Source: Bacillus pumilus | GTDB taxonomy: Bacteria; Bacillota; Bacilli; Bacillales; Bacillaceae | Reading direction: 5' to 3' | Assembly: GCF_009937765.1 (NCBI RefSeq) | Contig: NZ_CP047089.1 | Coordinates: 2,912,272-2,976,271, forward strand | Length of the DNA stretch: 64,000 nt | Shown: piece by piece, positions 35,897 through 44,868 of the stretch | Position numbering within the stretch: position 1 is the first letter of the stretch | How the letters are laid out: the number at the start of each line of letters is the position of its first letter | Notes under the pieces: model-generated | The model's database searches: none | What the model saw: only the letters and a program-made list of their open reading frames with translations | Told to the model about the DNA's origin: nothing | Translations under genes and position numbers: made by a program

Positions 35897-37022
35897 ATAA
35901 ACAATCCCCTCTCTGAATATAGATTCGAGCATGTTCCGCTTCTCCATAGAACATGGAAGATTTCTCATAATCTTCCATATCATTATAATACTTTGCGGTG
36001 TCTAATGCTAGCTCCTCTATATCTGGATATGCATAGGCAGACTCTAAAAAATGAAAAATTCGTTTAATATGCTCCGCATCTTGCTTTAAATACAATGCTT
36101 CTAAAAATATCGTCTTTTGAATATGAATGTCATCCTGAAGTGCTTCTGCTCGCTTCATACATTCTTCTCTGTAGTGTAAGGCTTCTTCGTGTTTACCTTG
36201 TTTGTATAATATCTGAGCGGCTGTATAAAGAGGGTCTATGGATCGACGAAGGTGATCGGATTGATTTTGGTCAAATAACGAGATGGATTCTTTCATTAGT
36301 TCGAGTGCGCGGTCAAGATCTCCCATTCGGTAATAACTATTGCCCATATTAAACAAAGAGGAAGCAATAAAACGCACATTTTGAAAGTCTCTTGATCTCG
36401 CAAGCGCTCTCTCGAGATGTGGTAATGCCTTTTCATGTCTTCTCATATCATCATAATTACCAGCCACAATAAATTCGCATTGAATCGTGCGAAGCGCATA
36501 TAGCTCATGCTGAATATAGACTTCCAGCGCCAGCTTGGCATGATGCATCGAGATATGTGTTTGTTTCATGTGATAATATATTTCTGACATTTTAAAATGA
36601 AATTCCGCACGTTCAATATCATCTGACACAAAAGAAAGCTTGTGCTCTGCCTTTTGATAAGACGAAATAGCAGCAATGTACTGCCTACGGCCAAATTCAT
36701 ACATGCCTCTGAAAAAATGATAGTAGTATTCAAGCATGCCTGTGACATGTGTTTGATGCTCATCTATTTCTTTCGAAAGCTCGGAAAAGTTGGCGCGAAG
36801 CTTTCCTTCCTTTAATGGCTTTAAATAATCGAGCATGACCTCATGTCTGAATTCCATTAAAGAAAAATAGAGAAGCAAATTCTGATCTTCTTCCATTGAA
36901 TCAAGAGAGGTGCGAATTTCCTGCTTTAATTGTTCTGCTTGTTCTGAATCAAATCTGCGGATTAATTCATACCACTTATTGATTTTCACTCCAATATCCG
37001 AAGAGGGAATGATTTTCGCCAT
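35886..37022 (-). CDS. Rap-family response-regulator phosphatase (RapA-like)
   Basis: 378 residues: an N-terminal three-helix bundle (about 1-70, with SMEEDQNLLLYFSLMEFRHEVMLDYLKP) and about seven TPR repeats (90-370), ending GDCLYEF like RapA. Rap proteins dephosphorylate Spo0F or bind ComA; the N-terminal bundle pattern resembles RapA, which acts on Spo0F, but target choice is inference. Followed by its phr partner with an 11-base overlap. A possible promoter TTGTAT-18-TAAAAT lies upstream. Confidence 0.92.
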   Translation of the reverse strand: MAKIIPSSDIGVKINKWYELIRRFDSEQAEQLKQEIRTSLDSMEEDQNLLLYFSLMEFRHEVMLDYLKPLKEGKLRANFSELSKEIDEHQTHVTGMLEYYYHFFRGMYEFGRRQYIAAISSYQKAEHKLSFVSDDIERAEFHFKMSEIYYHMKQTHISMHHAKLALEVYIQHELYALRTIQCEFIVAGNYDDMRRHEKALPHLERALARSRDFQNVRFIASSLFNMGNSYYRMGDLDRALELMKESISLFDQNQSDHLRRSIDPLYTAAQILYKQGKHEEALHYREECMKRAEALQDDIHIQKTIFLEALYLKQDAEHIKRIFHFLESAYAYPDIEELALDTAKYYNDMEDYEKSSMFYGEAEHARIYIQRGDCLYEF

Positions 37023-37106
37023 ATGTTGCCTTCTCCAATCTTCTCAAAATATAAAACATTACCATATTTTATCATACTTGACCGGAGAAATACAAAAATG
37101 AAAGGA

Positions 37107-37141
37107 AAAAGAGAGCCTATTGTCACAAGACTCTCTTTTTG
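37107..37141 (-). terminator. Terminator of proBA
   Basis: Minus strand AAAGAGAG ... CTCTCTTT TT immediately after the proA stop. Confidence 0.87.
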
Positions 37142-37144
37142 AAT

Positions 37145-38398
37145 TCATGATTCTCTTATTTGTCCTTGACCGCGAATGACAAACTTTTCAGAGGTTAAGG
37201 CAGGTAGACCCATAGGTCCTCTTGCATGCAGTTTTTGTGTGCTAATTCCTATTTCTGCTCCGTAGCCAAATTCAAAGCCATCTGTGAACCGAGTAGAGGC
37301 ATTATGATAGACAGCAGCAGCATCGACAGCTGTTAAGAAAAGTGACGCGTTTTGATCATTTTCCGTAATGATCGCTTCGGAGTGCTTGGAGCTATACGTT
37401 TGAATATGCTGTATCGCTTCTTCTATGTTATCTACGATTTTAATACTGACAATCGGTGCTAAAAACTCTGTTTCATAGTCTTCTGTAGTAGCTAATGAAG
37501 CACTAGGCGCAAGGGCACATACAGCTTCATCGCCCCGTATCTCTACCCCATTTGCATGAAGGGCTTCAAATAACGAAGCGCCATATGTTTTTGCCCATGT
37601 TTCATGAATGACAATGCTTTCGATTGCGTTGCAAACAGATGGCCTTTGGGTTTTAGCATTCAGCACAATCTGCTCAGCCATTTCGTATTTCGCTGTTTCA
37701 TCAATGTAGATATGACAGTTCCCTGCACCTGTCTCAAGCACTGGCACGGTAGACTCTCTCACGACAAGATCAATTAAATTTTTCCCACCGCGCGGAATGA
37801 GGACATCCAGATATTCATTTAAAGTGAACAGCGTTTTCGCCGTTTCACGACCTGTATCTTCAATTAATTGCACACTGTCTACTGGAATATCTGTTGTGTG
37901 AAGCGCTTCATGGATCACTTTCACAATCGCTTTATTACTATGAATAGCAGAAGAGCTCCCGCGAAGAATAACAGCATTCCCAGTTTTCAAACAAAGGGTG
38001 GCAGCATCTACGGTCACGTTTGGTCTTGCTTCATAAATCATTCCAACCGTTCCAAGAGGCACACGTACTTTTTCGATGTACAGACCGTTTTCTTTTTGAA
38101 TGGTTTCTAATGTTTCACCAATTGGGTCTTTTAGGTGAATGAGTTGAAGGGTCGCGTCTGCGATGGCTTCAATTCTCTCTTCTGTAAGTGTAATCCGGTC
38201 AATAACAGAAGGCGTGAGCTGCTTTTCCTCTGCAGCTTGCACATCCTTTTTGTTCTCATCGATTAAATAAGTGGAAGATGCTTTAAGTGCAGTTGCAATG
38301 GCATGTAAAGCTGCATTTTTTTGCTCCGTTGTTTTTAGGAGCAGCTGATCTTTGGCTATACTTGCTTTTTTTGCTTTTTCAAGAACTTCGTTCATCAT
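37145..38398 (-). CDS. proA: Gamma-glutamyl phosphate reductase ProA
   Basis: 417 residues; NADPH-dependent second step of proline synthesis, giving glutamate-5-semialdehyde. The aldehyde-dehydrogenase-like active site is [17 protein letters not shown] with the nucleophilic Cys, and other signatures include [29 protein letters not shown] and [13 protein letters not shown]. It follows proB by 9 bases. Either of two adjacent ATG codons (38398, 38395) could start. Confidence 0.96.
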   Translation of the reverse strand: MMNEVLEKAKKASIAKDQLLLKTTEQKNAALHAIATALKASSTYLIDENKKDVQAAEEKQLTPSVIDRITLTEERIEAIADATLQLIHLKDPIGETLETIQKENGLYIEKVRVPLGTVGMIYEARPNVTVDAATLCLKTGNAVILRGSSSAIHSNKAIVKVIHEALHTTDIPVDSVQLIEDTGRETAKTLFTLNEYLDVLIPRGGKNLIDLVVRESTVPVLETGAGNCHIYIDETAKYEMAEQIVLNAKTQRPSVCNAIESIVIHETWAKTYGASLFEALHANGVEIRGDEAVCALAPSASLATTEDYETEFLAPIVSIKIVDNIEEAIQHIQTYSSKHSEAIITENDQNASLFLTAVDAAAVYHNASTRFTDGFEFGYGAEIGISTQKLHARGPMGLPALTSEKFVIRGQGQIRES

Positions 38399-38407
38399 AT
38401 TCCCTCC

Positions 38408-39505
38408 TCAGTTTTGTACATGCTGTACCCAGTGATCTCTGTGTATAACTTCAGGCTTTTCATTAGAAAGCTCATCACTTCGCAGTCCTTTAATACCGTG
38501 AAGTTCATCGGATGCGTACAAGGTTTGTCCTTTACCTACTAGTCCGTTTGGACCGACGACTTCAACGACCTCTCCTTTAGAAAAGTCACCAGCGACATCA
38601 ATGACACCAGCTGGAAGAAGACTTCTGCCATGATGCAAAATCGCTGCTTCTGCTCCTGCATCTATCATGATTTTCCCAGAAACGGGTGAATGGAATTGAA
38701 TCCATTGACGGCGGTTGTTAACAGCTGATAAGTCCTGTTCTCCGATATACGTTCCGTCTCCTTGACCTGCTAGAATATGAAGCAGCTTATCCTCACCAGT
38801 ACCTGTACCAATGAAGACTTTCACGCCTAGTGAAAGTGCCGTTTGTGCAGCAGACAGCTTTGATTTCATCCCGCCTGTCCCCACTTTTGAGCCTGTGCTC
38901 TTCGCATATGAAAACAATTCTTCTGAAATGTGTGTTAGGACATCAAAACGCTTTGCGTCAGGATGCTCATTTGGATTTGCATTATAAATTCCGTTAATGT
39001 CTGTTAAGATGATCAATTGATCTGCATGAATTAAACCGCTGACAAGAGCTGACAGCATATCATTATCACCAAAGGTAAGCTCCTCAATAGAAACAGAATC
39101 ATTTTCATTAATAATCGGTAAAATTTTTCTTTCCAGTAGCTCCATCATCGTTGCGTAAGCATTGCGATATCTTGTACGATCTGAAAAGTCATTACGGGTT
39201 AAAAGCATTTGAGCAGGTGTCATGTGGAACTGTGAAAATAGTTCTGTATATTTCTGCATTAACAAGCCCTGACCAACGGCGGCGGCTGCCTGTTTTCCCT
39301 TTAAGGTCACAGGTCTTGATGGGTACCCTAAGCTGCCAAACCCTGCTGCGACGGCTCCTGATGAAATTAAAATGATTTCATGTCCAGCCTCTTTCAGCTT
39401 TGCTATCGCTCTCACATGATCTTGCATTTTTTGTTCATCAATGGCTCCTTTTTGCTCTGTCAATGAACTACTGCCAATTTTGATGACGATCCTTTGCTTT
39501 TTCAT
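38408..39505 (-). CDS. proB: Glutamate 5-kinase ProB
   Basis: 365 residues; ATP-dependent first step of proline synthesis. An amino-acid kinase domain (about 1-255) starts [12 protein letters not shown] and has [10 protein letters not shown] and [12 protein letters not shown]; a C-terminal PUA domain (about 275-350) follows. The kinase site for proline feedback inhibition is in the family core. The gene is preceded by a proline T-box, so transcription rises when tRNA-Pro is uncharged. GGAGGG precedes ATG 39505. Confidence 0.96.
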   Translation of the reverse strand: MKKQRIVIKIGSSSLTEQKGAIDEQKMQDHVRAIAKLKEAGHEIILISSGAVAAGFGSLGYPSRPVTLKGKQAAAAVGQGLLMQKYTELFSQFHMTPAQMLLTRNDFSDRTRYRNAYATMMELLERKILPIINENDSVSIEELTFGDNDMLSALVSGLIHADQLIILTDINGIYNANPNEHPDAKRFDVLTHISEELFSYAKSTGSKVGTGGMKSKLSAAQTALSLGVKVFIGTGTGEDKLLHILAGQGDGTYIGEQDLSAVNNRRQWIQFHSPVSGKIMIDAGAEAAILHHGRSLLPAGVIDVAGDFSKGEVVEVVGPNGLVGKGQTLYASDELHGIKGLRSDELSNEKPEVIHRDHWVQHVQN

Positions 39506-39536
39506 TATTGATTCCCTCCGCTATACCTTTAGGCAC

Positions 39537-39583
39537 AAAAAAATCCCTTTTTCTCCTTATGTAAAGGACGAAAAAGGGATTTT
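39537..39583 (-). terminator. T-box-controlled terminator upstream of proB
   Basis: Minus strand AATCCCTTTTTCGTCC ... GGAGAAAAAGGGATT followed by a T-run, directly after the T-box sequence. Confidence 0.95.
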
Positions 39584-39785
39584 CCGTGGTACCACCTTCA
39601 TTGAATAAGCATACATCCAGCTTATTCCACTCAATTCCTGTAACGCCAGGCATGCGCTTAGATTTTTCCTCTAAGGCTCAAAGGGCAGGTTCAGCAGCTG
39701 TCTGCGGCAAATGTTTCAGCATGTCATTTGCTCTCTTTACGCATCAGTTCTTGCTTACTATTCCTTTTCAACGCTCGTTAATTTT
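39584..39785 (-). ncRNA. T-box leader (proline) of proBA
   Basis: The hallmark T-box AAGGTGGTACCACGG lies at 39598-39584 (minus). Stem I begins near 39785 (AACGAGCG). The specifier loop reads GAACCTGC, placing the proline codon CCU at 39689-39687. Pairing of uncharged tRNA-Pro with the specifier and the T-box UGG would disrupt the terminator below and let proBA be transcribed. Confidence 0.93.
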
Positions 39786-39790
39786 TTTAT

Positions 39791-39819
39791 ATTATCACCA
39801 ATTGCAAAGGAAAAGTCAA
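39791..39819 (-). promoter_or_regulatory. Sigma-A promoter of the proBA leader
   Basis: Minus strand TTGACT (39819-39814), 17 bases, GATAAT (39796-39791). It sits in the gap after purU, within 5 bases of its stop. Confidence 0.85.
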
Positions 39820-39823
39820 GCGG

Positions 39824-40726
39824 TCAATTAAATACAATCGTTTTATTCTCATGTACAATAATTCGATCTTCTAGATGCCATTTGACGGCACGAGCAAGCA
39901 CACTCCGCTCAATTGTTCGACCGATATTTTTTAAAGCTTCCGCATCATCCCGGTGATCTACTCGCTCAATATCCTGTTCAATGATCGGTCCTTCATCTAA
40001 ATCATTGGTCACATAATGAGAAGTCGCGCCTATCAATTTGACTCCTCGCTCATATGCTCGCTTATATGGATTTGCACCGATAAACGCTGGCAGGAAGGAA
40101 TGATGAATATTAATGATTTTGTTCGGATGCTGTTCTATAAAGCCAGGCGTTAAAATTTGCATGTATCTAGCAAGCACAATGGCATCAATATCATACTCTT
40201 CTAATAATGCGAGCTGCTCTTTTTCTGCTTCTTTGCGAATGTCTTTGTTCGCCTTCACAAAATGGAACGGGATCCCAAGCGCTTCTACTGTGTCTTTTGC
40301 CGTTTCATGATTGCTAATCACGACCGCAATTTCAGCCATCAAATTGCCGCTTTGCCATTCCCATAGGAGCTCATGCAAACAATGAAGCTCTTTTGACACA
40401 AAGATCGCCAGCTTTTTAAGCTCACTTGCACGCGACATGCTCCACGTCATTTGAAATGAAGATGCAATTGGCTCAAACTGCTGCTTCAGCTGATCCATAT
40501 TTGCTGAGATGTCTTTCCAATCAAATTCAATTCTTAAAAAGAACCTGCCGCTTTCATGATCTGTTGTGTATTGGCTGGATTCAATGATATTTGCTCCATG
40601 CTCAAATAAAAAAGAAGAAACAGCGGATACAATTCCAGGCTGATCCGGGCAGCTGACAAGCAATCTTCCTTTTTGCTCATGCTTTTGTCTGTGTAATTCA
40701 AGTTTCTCTGTTATCAAAGTTCTCAT
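39824..40726 (-). CDS. purU: Formyltetrahydrofolate deformylase PurU
   Basis: 300 residues; hydrolyses 10-formyl-THF to THF and formate. The N-terminal ACT domain (about 18-100: RLLVSCPDQPGIVSAVSSFLFEHGANI) senses the one-carbon state. The C-terminal formyltransferase domain has the catalytic NIHHSFLPAFIGANPYKRAYERGVKLIGATSHYVTNDLDEGPIIEQD, with the Asn-His-Asp triad. Monocistronic; ykkE of B. subtilis is the same gene. Confidence 0.96.
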   Translation of the reverse strand: MRTLITEKLELHRQKHEQKGRLLVSCPDQPGIVSAVSSFLFEHGANIIESSQYTTDHESGRFFLRIEFDWKDISANMDQLKQQFEPIASSFQMTWSMSRASELKKLAIFVSKELHCLHELLWEWQSGNLMAEIAVVISNHETAKDTVEALGIPFHFVKANKDIRKEAEKEQLALLEEYDIDAIVLARYMQILTPGFIEQHPNKIINIHHSFLPAFIGANPYKRAYERGVKLIGATSHYVTNDLDEGPIIEQDIERVDHRDDAEALKNIGRTIERSVLARAVKWHLEDRIIVHENKTIVFN

Positions 40727-40888
40727 GTATCATGACCTCATTTACGTTTTCATTCTAATGAAATATTATACTGGACTGGAAAGAGAAAAAGCAATGTAGA
40801 GCCCTATTTTTTATTGAATATTCATTCAATTCTGCACCTAGCGTGATATAATGTGAATAGACCTTTTATCATAAAAGGAGTGATGAAG

Positions 40889-41074
40889 ATGAAAAGTATG
40901 ACTTTGTTTGGAAAAGTGAGCTTTTGGCTCGGCATCGTTTGTCTGATCACAGGTATTTCCCTTTTTATAGCCGGTGAAAGACTTATTCCTTTTCTCACAT
41001 TTGGTGTGTGTTTTCTACTTGTGAGCCAGCTTTATCGCAAAAATGAAAACGATTCCAATCATCATTCGATGTAA
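40889..41074 (+). CDS. Small membrane protein, 61 aa
   Basis: ATG 40889 is 8 bases from AAAGGAG. The product starts MKSMTLFGKVSFWLGIVCLI and has two membrane helices (about 9-27 and 33-50) with a polar tail RKNENDSNHHSM. No recognisable family. It converges on ykkD and shares its terminator. Confidence 0.72.
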   Translation: MKSMTLFGKVSFWLGIVCLITGISLFIAGERLIPFLTFGVCFLLVSQLYRKNENDSNHHSM

Positions 41075-41106
41075 CAAAAGGCTGGCATCTATCTGCCAGC
41101 CTTTTC
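41075..41106. terminator. Bidirectional terminator
   Basis: AAAAGGCTGGCA TCTATC TGCCAGCCTTTT. Confidence 0.95.
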
Positions 41107-41421
41107 TTATTCAATGATTTTCAATCCTACTGCCGCAGATAAAATCAATGCGATAAAAAAAATACGTTTTGCATCTTTCGACTCTCCGTAAAAAAGCATA
41201 CCGACCATGGCGCCTCCAGCAGCTCCGATTCCAGTCCAAATGGCATACGCCGTTCCCATCGGAATCGTGTTCATCGCAAGAGACAACATCAGAAAGGACA
41301 TCGAAAAGCCAGCCGCAATGAATAAAATCCATTTGACATGCTTGTCTTTTTGGAATTGATTCATCATGGTCACACAAAGCATTTCTAAGATGCCTGCTCC
41401 AATTAGTAAAAGCCAGCTCAT
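41107..41421 (-). CDS. ykkD: SMR-family guanidinium exporter subunit YkkD
   Basis: 104 residues, four membrane helices. The SMR glutamate is in [17 protein letters not shown] (Glu13). [26 protein letters not shown] is the helix 3-4 signature. It pairs with YkkC as a heterodimeric antiporter; the ATG overlaps the ykkC stop. The guanidine-I riboswitch upstream identifies guanidinium as substrate class. Confidence 0.93.
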   Translation of the reverse strand: MSWLLLIGAGILEMLCVTMMNQFQKDKHVKWILFIAAGFSMSFLMLSLAMNTIPMGTAYAIWTGIGAAGGAMVGMLFYGESKDAKRIFFIALILSAAVGLKIIE

Positions 41422-41747
41422 GATTCAGCCTCTCCCTTCTTTTCTCCTGTTGTCAGCTTCAGTCCTAATACACCGCACAAAAGCATGACAATCAAAAGCA
41501 GTTTGACAAGCTGAACCGGCTCACCAAGCATCATACCTATGACGACGGTACCTGCTGTCCCAAGACCAGTAAAAACAGCATAAAGTGTGCCAACTGGCAG
41601 TACACTTGTTGCTTTCATGAGTAAATAAAAGCTCACGATAATACAAACGATGGTTGCGCCCCATTCTATGAGCGAGTTGGCATATTTCAGCCCCATCACC
41701 CAGCCGACTTCAAAGATGGCCGCAATAAAGACATTTCCCCATTTCAT
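41418..41747 (-). CDS. ykkC: SMR-family guanidinium exporter subunit YkkC
   Basis: 109 residues, four helices. The conserved glutamate is in [20 protein letters not shown] (Glu13), and [28 protein letters not shown] is the family's third-helix motif. The start at 41747 follows AAAGGAGAAG; the longer frame to 41927 runs through the riboswitch and is not coding. First gene of ykkC-ykkD. Confidence 0.93.
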   Translation of the reverse strand: MKWGNVFIAAIFEVGWVMGLKYANSLIEWGATIVCIIVSFYLLMKATSVLPVGTLYAVFTGLGTAGTVVIGMMLGEPVQLVKLLLIVMLLCGVLGLKLTTGEKKGEAES

Positions 41748-41781
41748 CTGATCTTCTCCTTTCTGAACGATTCCAACCAAC

Positions 41782-41828
41782 AAAAAAAGCCTGGAAATCG
41801 ATCGTTTGATCAAATCTCCGGGGCTTTT
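41782..41828 (-). terminator. Guanidine riboswitch terminator
   Basis: Minus strand AAGCCCCGGAGATTTGATC AAAC GATCGATTTCCAGGCTT TTTTT; the 5' arm overlaps the 3' end of the aptamer, giving a ligand-controlled switch. Confidence 0.88.
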
Positions 41829-41920
41829 ATCCCTCCGTGTCCATATGGTCTCTTCTAAAGACCTTATGTGTTTTCTATCGGACCAGACTGCACCTGCGCA
41901 CGGAACCCTAGAAAACCAAT
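41810..41920 (-). ncRNA. Guanidine-I (ykkC) riboswitch
   Basis: Minus-strand signatures in order: TCTAGGGTTCCG, CTGGTCCGATAGAAAACACA, ACACGGAGGGATAAAAGCCC. These are the conserved blocks of the ykkC class I RNA. Guanidinium binding is known to prevent termination and induce the exporter. Confidence 0.96.
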
Positions 41921-42141
41921 TCATCATAAACAGACCTGACTGAGAGCAGATTCTGTATTAAAAATCTTATCACACCCCAATTTGCCGGTCTACCAGTTTG
42001 CTCTCCCTGTTCAAATATACTTGTTCATTTTTCGAAAGAAATGATTTCGAACCAGCGTATACTAAATGTTAGAAACAGATCAACTGATCAAGAAGATCTG
42101 CGGGATATTTGCGTGCTGCTAACCGAAGGGAAATGGCGTAT

Positions 42142-42276
42142 ATGACAATCCATTTAATTTTTATTACATTGACGATCAAGCGTAAATACAAGGACATAGA
42201 GACCGTACTTTACGAACAAGAAGTTGAAACCTTATATGAAGAAATGAAACAGAAACAACTAAAGTATATGAACTAA
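42142..42276 (+). CDS. YrzI-family small protein, 44 aa
   Basis: The frame reads MTIHLIFITLTIKRKYKDIE, then TVLYEQEVETLYEEMKQKQLKYMN. The hydrophobic start with alternating T/I, followed by a charged helix with repeated Tyr-Glu-Glu, is the pattern of the Bacillus YrzI small-protein family. AAGGG lies 14 bases upstream, a weak site. It stands alone in an otherwise empty 500-base stretch between the guanidine riboswitch and ada. Function unknown. Confidence 0.62.
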   Translation: MTIHLIFITLTIKRKYKDIETVLYEQEVETLYEEMKQKQLKYMN

Positions 42277-42446
42277 AACAAAAAAAATGGAACTCAGACC
42301 AAGCTAGACACGCTCAGACGTCAAAGGAACGATCATATCGCTGGTATAATGAACTCAGATTGAAGTGATGAACGTTAACTTTAGGATGCTGCATTACAGA
42401 TCATCCGTTGCATCAGCAAAAAAATGAAAACCAAGAGGTGGATCGT
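42277..42446 (+). promoter_or_regulatory. Leader region of ada with extended -10 promoter
   Basis: TGGTATAAT at 42342-42350 is an extended -10 without a good -35 box, about 100 bases before the ada start. Such promoters often need an activator; methylated AdaA activates its own gene in B. subtilis. I could not find a definite Ada box. Confidence 0.45.
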
Positions 42447-43490
42447 ATGATGATAACCGACGAACAGAAACATGAATTTTATCAAGCACTTGTTGACAAG
42501 GATCCGCAATATGACGGCACATTCTTCGCCGGCATTAAGACTACAGGTATCTTCTGCCATGCCACATGTACCGCTAGAAAACCCAAATATGAAAACTGTG
42601 AATTTTTCATTACAGCAGAGGAAGCACTGCTAGCAGGATATCGTCCGTGCAAGCGCTGCACACCATTAACATACCCTAACAGCATTCCAGAAGAAGTTAA
42701 AACACTCGTTTCAGCAGTTGAAACACATCCTGAAAAACGCTGGAAAGAAGAGGACTTTCGTCAGCTAGGCATTCACTCTGCAACAGCACGGCGGAAATTC
42801 AAAGAAATCTACGGCATGACCTTTGTTCAATATGCAAGATCACGCCGAATGGGACTTGCCTTTAAAGAAATTCTGAATGGAAAGAAAGTGATTGACCAGC
42901 AGGTCGCCTTGGGCTATGAATCTTCGAGTGCCTTCAATGATGCCTTTACAAAAATTATGGGCAATCCCCCTAAAAAGGCGCAGACTAAGATTCTTCATGC
43001 CAATTTTATTTCTACACCGATTGGACGGATGATCAGCGTGACAGATGCCGCGCATGTGTATTTACTGGAATTTATGGACAGGCGGGGACTTGAAAAGGAA
43101 ATTGAAAACATGAGAAAAAAGCATCATGCCCGCATTTTAGTCGGGGAAACAAACGCCCATCAACAATTGGCAAAGGAATTGACCTTATATTTCGAGAAAA
43201 AACTGACGCAGTTTACAGTCCCACTTTCCTTGCATGGCACTCCTTTTCAAATGAAGGTGTGGGACCTGCTCACACGCATTCCTTCAGGCGAAACTCGTTC
43301 TTACCTAGATCTTGCTGTGATGCTGGGAGACCCGCATTTGGTCCGGGCGGTAGGGAATGCAAATGGTGCCAATCAGTTGGCGATCATCATTCCATGCCAC
43401 CGCGTCATTCAAACAAGTGGTGAGCTCGGCGGCTACGGCGGCGGGATCGAACGAAAGAAATATTTACTTCAGCTAGAACAGCGGATATAA
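42447..43490 (+). CDS. ada: Full-length bifunctional Ada: methylphosphotriester/O6-methylguanine transferase and regulator
   Basis: 347 residues in three parts. The zinc domain (about 1-80) has the Cys4 set Cys37, Cys41, Cys68 and Cys71 (FCHATC, CKRC); Cys37 would accept methyl groups from phosphotriesters. An AraC-type HTH (about 85-175) follows: KRWKEEDFRQLGIHSATARRKFKEIYGMTFVQYARSRRM. The C-terminal Ogt domain (about 185-347) has IIPCHRVI with Cys317. B. subtilis splits these functions into adaA and adaB; here they are fused as in enteric Ada. AAGAGGTGG precedes ATG 42447. Confidence 0.93.
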   Translation: MMITDEQKHEFYQALVDKDPQYDGTFFAGIKTTGIFCHATCTARKPKYENCEFFITAEEALLAGYRPCKRCTPLTYPNSIPEEVKTLVSAVETHPEKRWKEEDFRQLGIHSATARRKFKEIYGMTFVQYARSRRMGLAFKEILNGKKVIDQQVALGYESSSAFNDAFTKIMGNPPKKAQTKILHANFISTPIGRMISVTDAAHVYLLEFMDRRGLEKEIENMRKKHHARILVGETNAHQQLAKELTLYFEKKLTQFTVPLSLHGTPFQMKVWDLLTRIPSGETRSYLDLAVMLGDPHLVRAVGNANGANQLAIIIPCHRVIQTSGELGGYGGGIERKKYLLQLEQRI

Positions 43491-43530
43491 AAAAACGGCT
43501 CTGCTTATTTTGTAAGCGAGCCGTTTTCTT
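43489..43530. terminator. Terminator between ada and ykkB
   Basis: AAAACGGCTCTGCTT ATTTTGT AAGCGAGCCGTTTT; overlaps the end of the convergent ykkB frame. Confidence 0.88.
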
Positions 43531-44050
43531 CGTTGCGATTGATACTGTATACATCAATGATTTGGTCCCATTTTGAAATGGTTTTTTCTTTTTTCATGCC
43601 CATTTTTAAAGCGACCTTTACCGATGCCTCATTATCCGGGCGAATTAAGCTCACCATTCGTCTGACCTTCATTTCTTCAAAGCCGTAGGTGAGACAGCCC
43701 TTTGCGGCTTCAGCAGCATAGCCATTCCCCCACGCTGCTTTCTTAAGCATATAGCCGATTTCAAGTTCGGTTTGTCCTTCGATGTTTTGCAAAACAATCC
43801 CGCTTTGTCCAAATGGTTCATTCGTTTCTTTGTCTTCAATGATCCAGAGAGAAGTATGATACACGCGGTCATTCTTTTGATTCCATGCAATCCACTCTTT
43901 CGTTTGCTGCTCATCCTTCAAAGAAGGATAATATTTCATCACTTCTTCATCTTGAAACAACATGTGATATAAAAATGGGGCATCATGTTCATTCATCGTT
44001 CTCAGCCTGAGCCGCTCTGTTTCAAGCACCGTCCGTGTTTGATGTTGCAT
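43505..44050 (-). CDS. ykkB: GNAT acetyltransferase (YkkB/RimJ-like)
   Basis: 181 residues. The N-terminus ETERLRLRTMNEHDAPFLYHML and the acetyl-CoA loop GYMLKKAAWGNGYAAEAAKGCLTYGFEEMKVRRMVSLIRPDNEASVKVALKMGM are those of RimJ/RimL-type N-acetyltransferases. B. subtilis ykkB is an acetyltransferase next to ykkCD. Substrate unknown. It is preceded, with an 18-base gap, by an Sm_multidrug_ex family gene on the same strand. Confidence 0.85.
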   Translation of the reverse strand: MQHQTRTVLETERLRLRTMNEHDAPFLYHMLFQDEEVMKYYPSLKDEQQTKEWIAWNQKNDRVYHTSLWIIEDKETNEPFGQSGIVLQNIEGQTELEIGYMLKKAAWGNGYAAEAAKGCLTYGFEEMKVRRMVSLIRPDNEASVKVALKMGMKKEKTISKWDQIIDVYSINRNEENGSLTK

Positions 44051-44068
44051 TTCTCATCCTCCCCTTGC

Positions 44069-44557
44069 TTACTGACTAAATATATCTCCGAACAATCCAG
44101 TTGAATCTGGGGCAAAGTAATGGAATCCCGCACCGGTTAAACTAGCTGCCAGCGCTGTCCACATGATTAAACTGACTGTCATCCACACTGCGACTTGCTT
44201 TCTTTTTGTTCCAAAGCTCATGCACATAAACGCCGCTAAATGACTGCCAATGATAAAAGGTCCGAATAGCGCTAATCCTGGGAGACCATAGCGTTCCCAA
44301 ATTTTTCTCGCCCGCTGCTGCTTTTTTTCTCCTTTTTCATCAGTTTTGCTCCCTTTCTTCTTTAACCGCCATGCTTTAAAACGGTCTACGAAAACAATGA
44401 GAAGGAAAACAGTAAAAAAATTACCGATGAATCCAATAACTGCTGCCGGTACAGGATGCATGCCACTTAAAATCGCTAACGGAACAACCCCTACCACTTC
44501 AAAAAAAGGCAAAGCAGCCAATACAAACACAAGTACATATCCCCATAAAATATCCAA
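44069..44557 (-). CDS. Small multidrug export family membrane protein
   Basis: 162 residues with about five membrane helices. Features of the Sm_multidrug_ex (COG2426) family are LAALPFFEVVGVVPLAILSGMHPVPAAVIGFIGN and RYGLPGLALFGPFIIGSHLAAFMCMSFG. A basic cytoplasmic loop (KKKGSKTDEKGEKKQQRARK) lies between. It shares orientation with ykkB. The transport activity is a family label, not demonstrated. Confidence 0.82.
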   Translation of the reverse strand: MDILWGYVLVFVLAALPFFEVVGVVPLAILSGMHPVPAAVIGFIGNFFTVFLLIVFVDRFKAWRLKKKGSKTDEKGEKKQQRARKIWERYGLPGLALFGPFIIGSHLAAFMCMSFGTKRKQVAVWMTVSLIMWTALAASLTGAGFHYFAPDSTGLFGDIFSQ

Positions 44558-44640
44558 ATACAGAACCCCTTTTCATTTTTGTCCTCTTCCCATTGTAATG
44601 AAAAATACGCTACCATTTCTACATTTTTTTAGAAAAAGAA

Positions 44641-44862
44641 AAGCACATCCGATGGGATGTGCTCAGATTGTTGACAAAGGGCTAAAATGATCTTGATTTT
44701 AGCCCTTTGTCTTCTTTTCAGCGTGATAGAAAACCTTTGCAGTTTAGGAAGGACGAGCATCGGAGCGGAGCGAATTGAACATTCGTGAGCACCGAAGCGC
44801 AGATCTGACACCGAATGCGAGGGTTTGTCTACACGCTGAAGCACATCCGATGGGATGTGCTC
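44641..44862 (+). repeat. Terminator-flanked repeat, copy C
   Basis: Core at 44718-44839 (122 bp). The auxiliary hairpin GACAAAGGGCTAAAAT/ATTTTAGCCCTTTGTC lies at 44672-44711. Both ends are bounded by an identical 24-base sequence, AAGCACATCCGATGGGATGTGCTC (44641-44664 and 44839-44862), which is the terminator hairpin of the gene whose stop is at 44869. The left copy keeps the T-run in that gene's direction. Confidence 0.94.
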
Positions 44863-44868
44863 TGTTTT

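Noticed and set aside
41748..41927. Longer ykkC frame
   Set aside because: The extra codons are the guanidine-I riboswitch; AAAGGAG directly before 41747 marks the true start.
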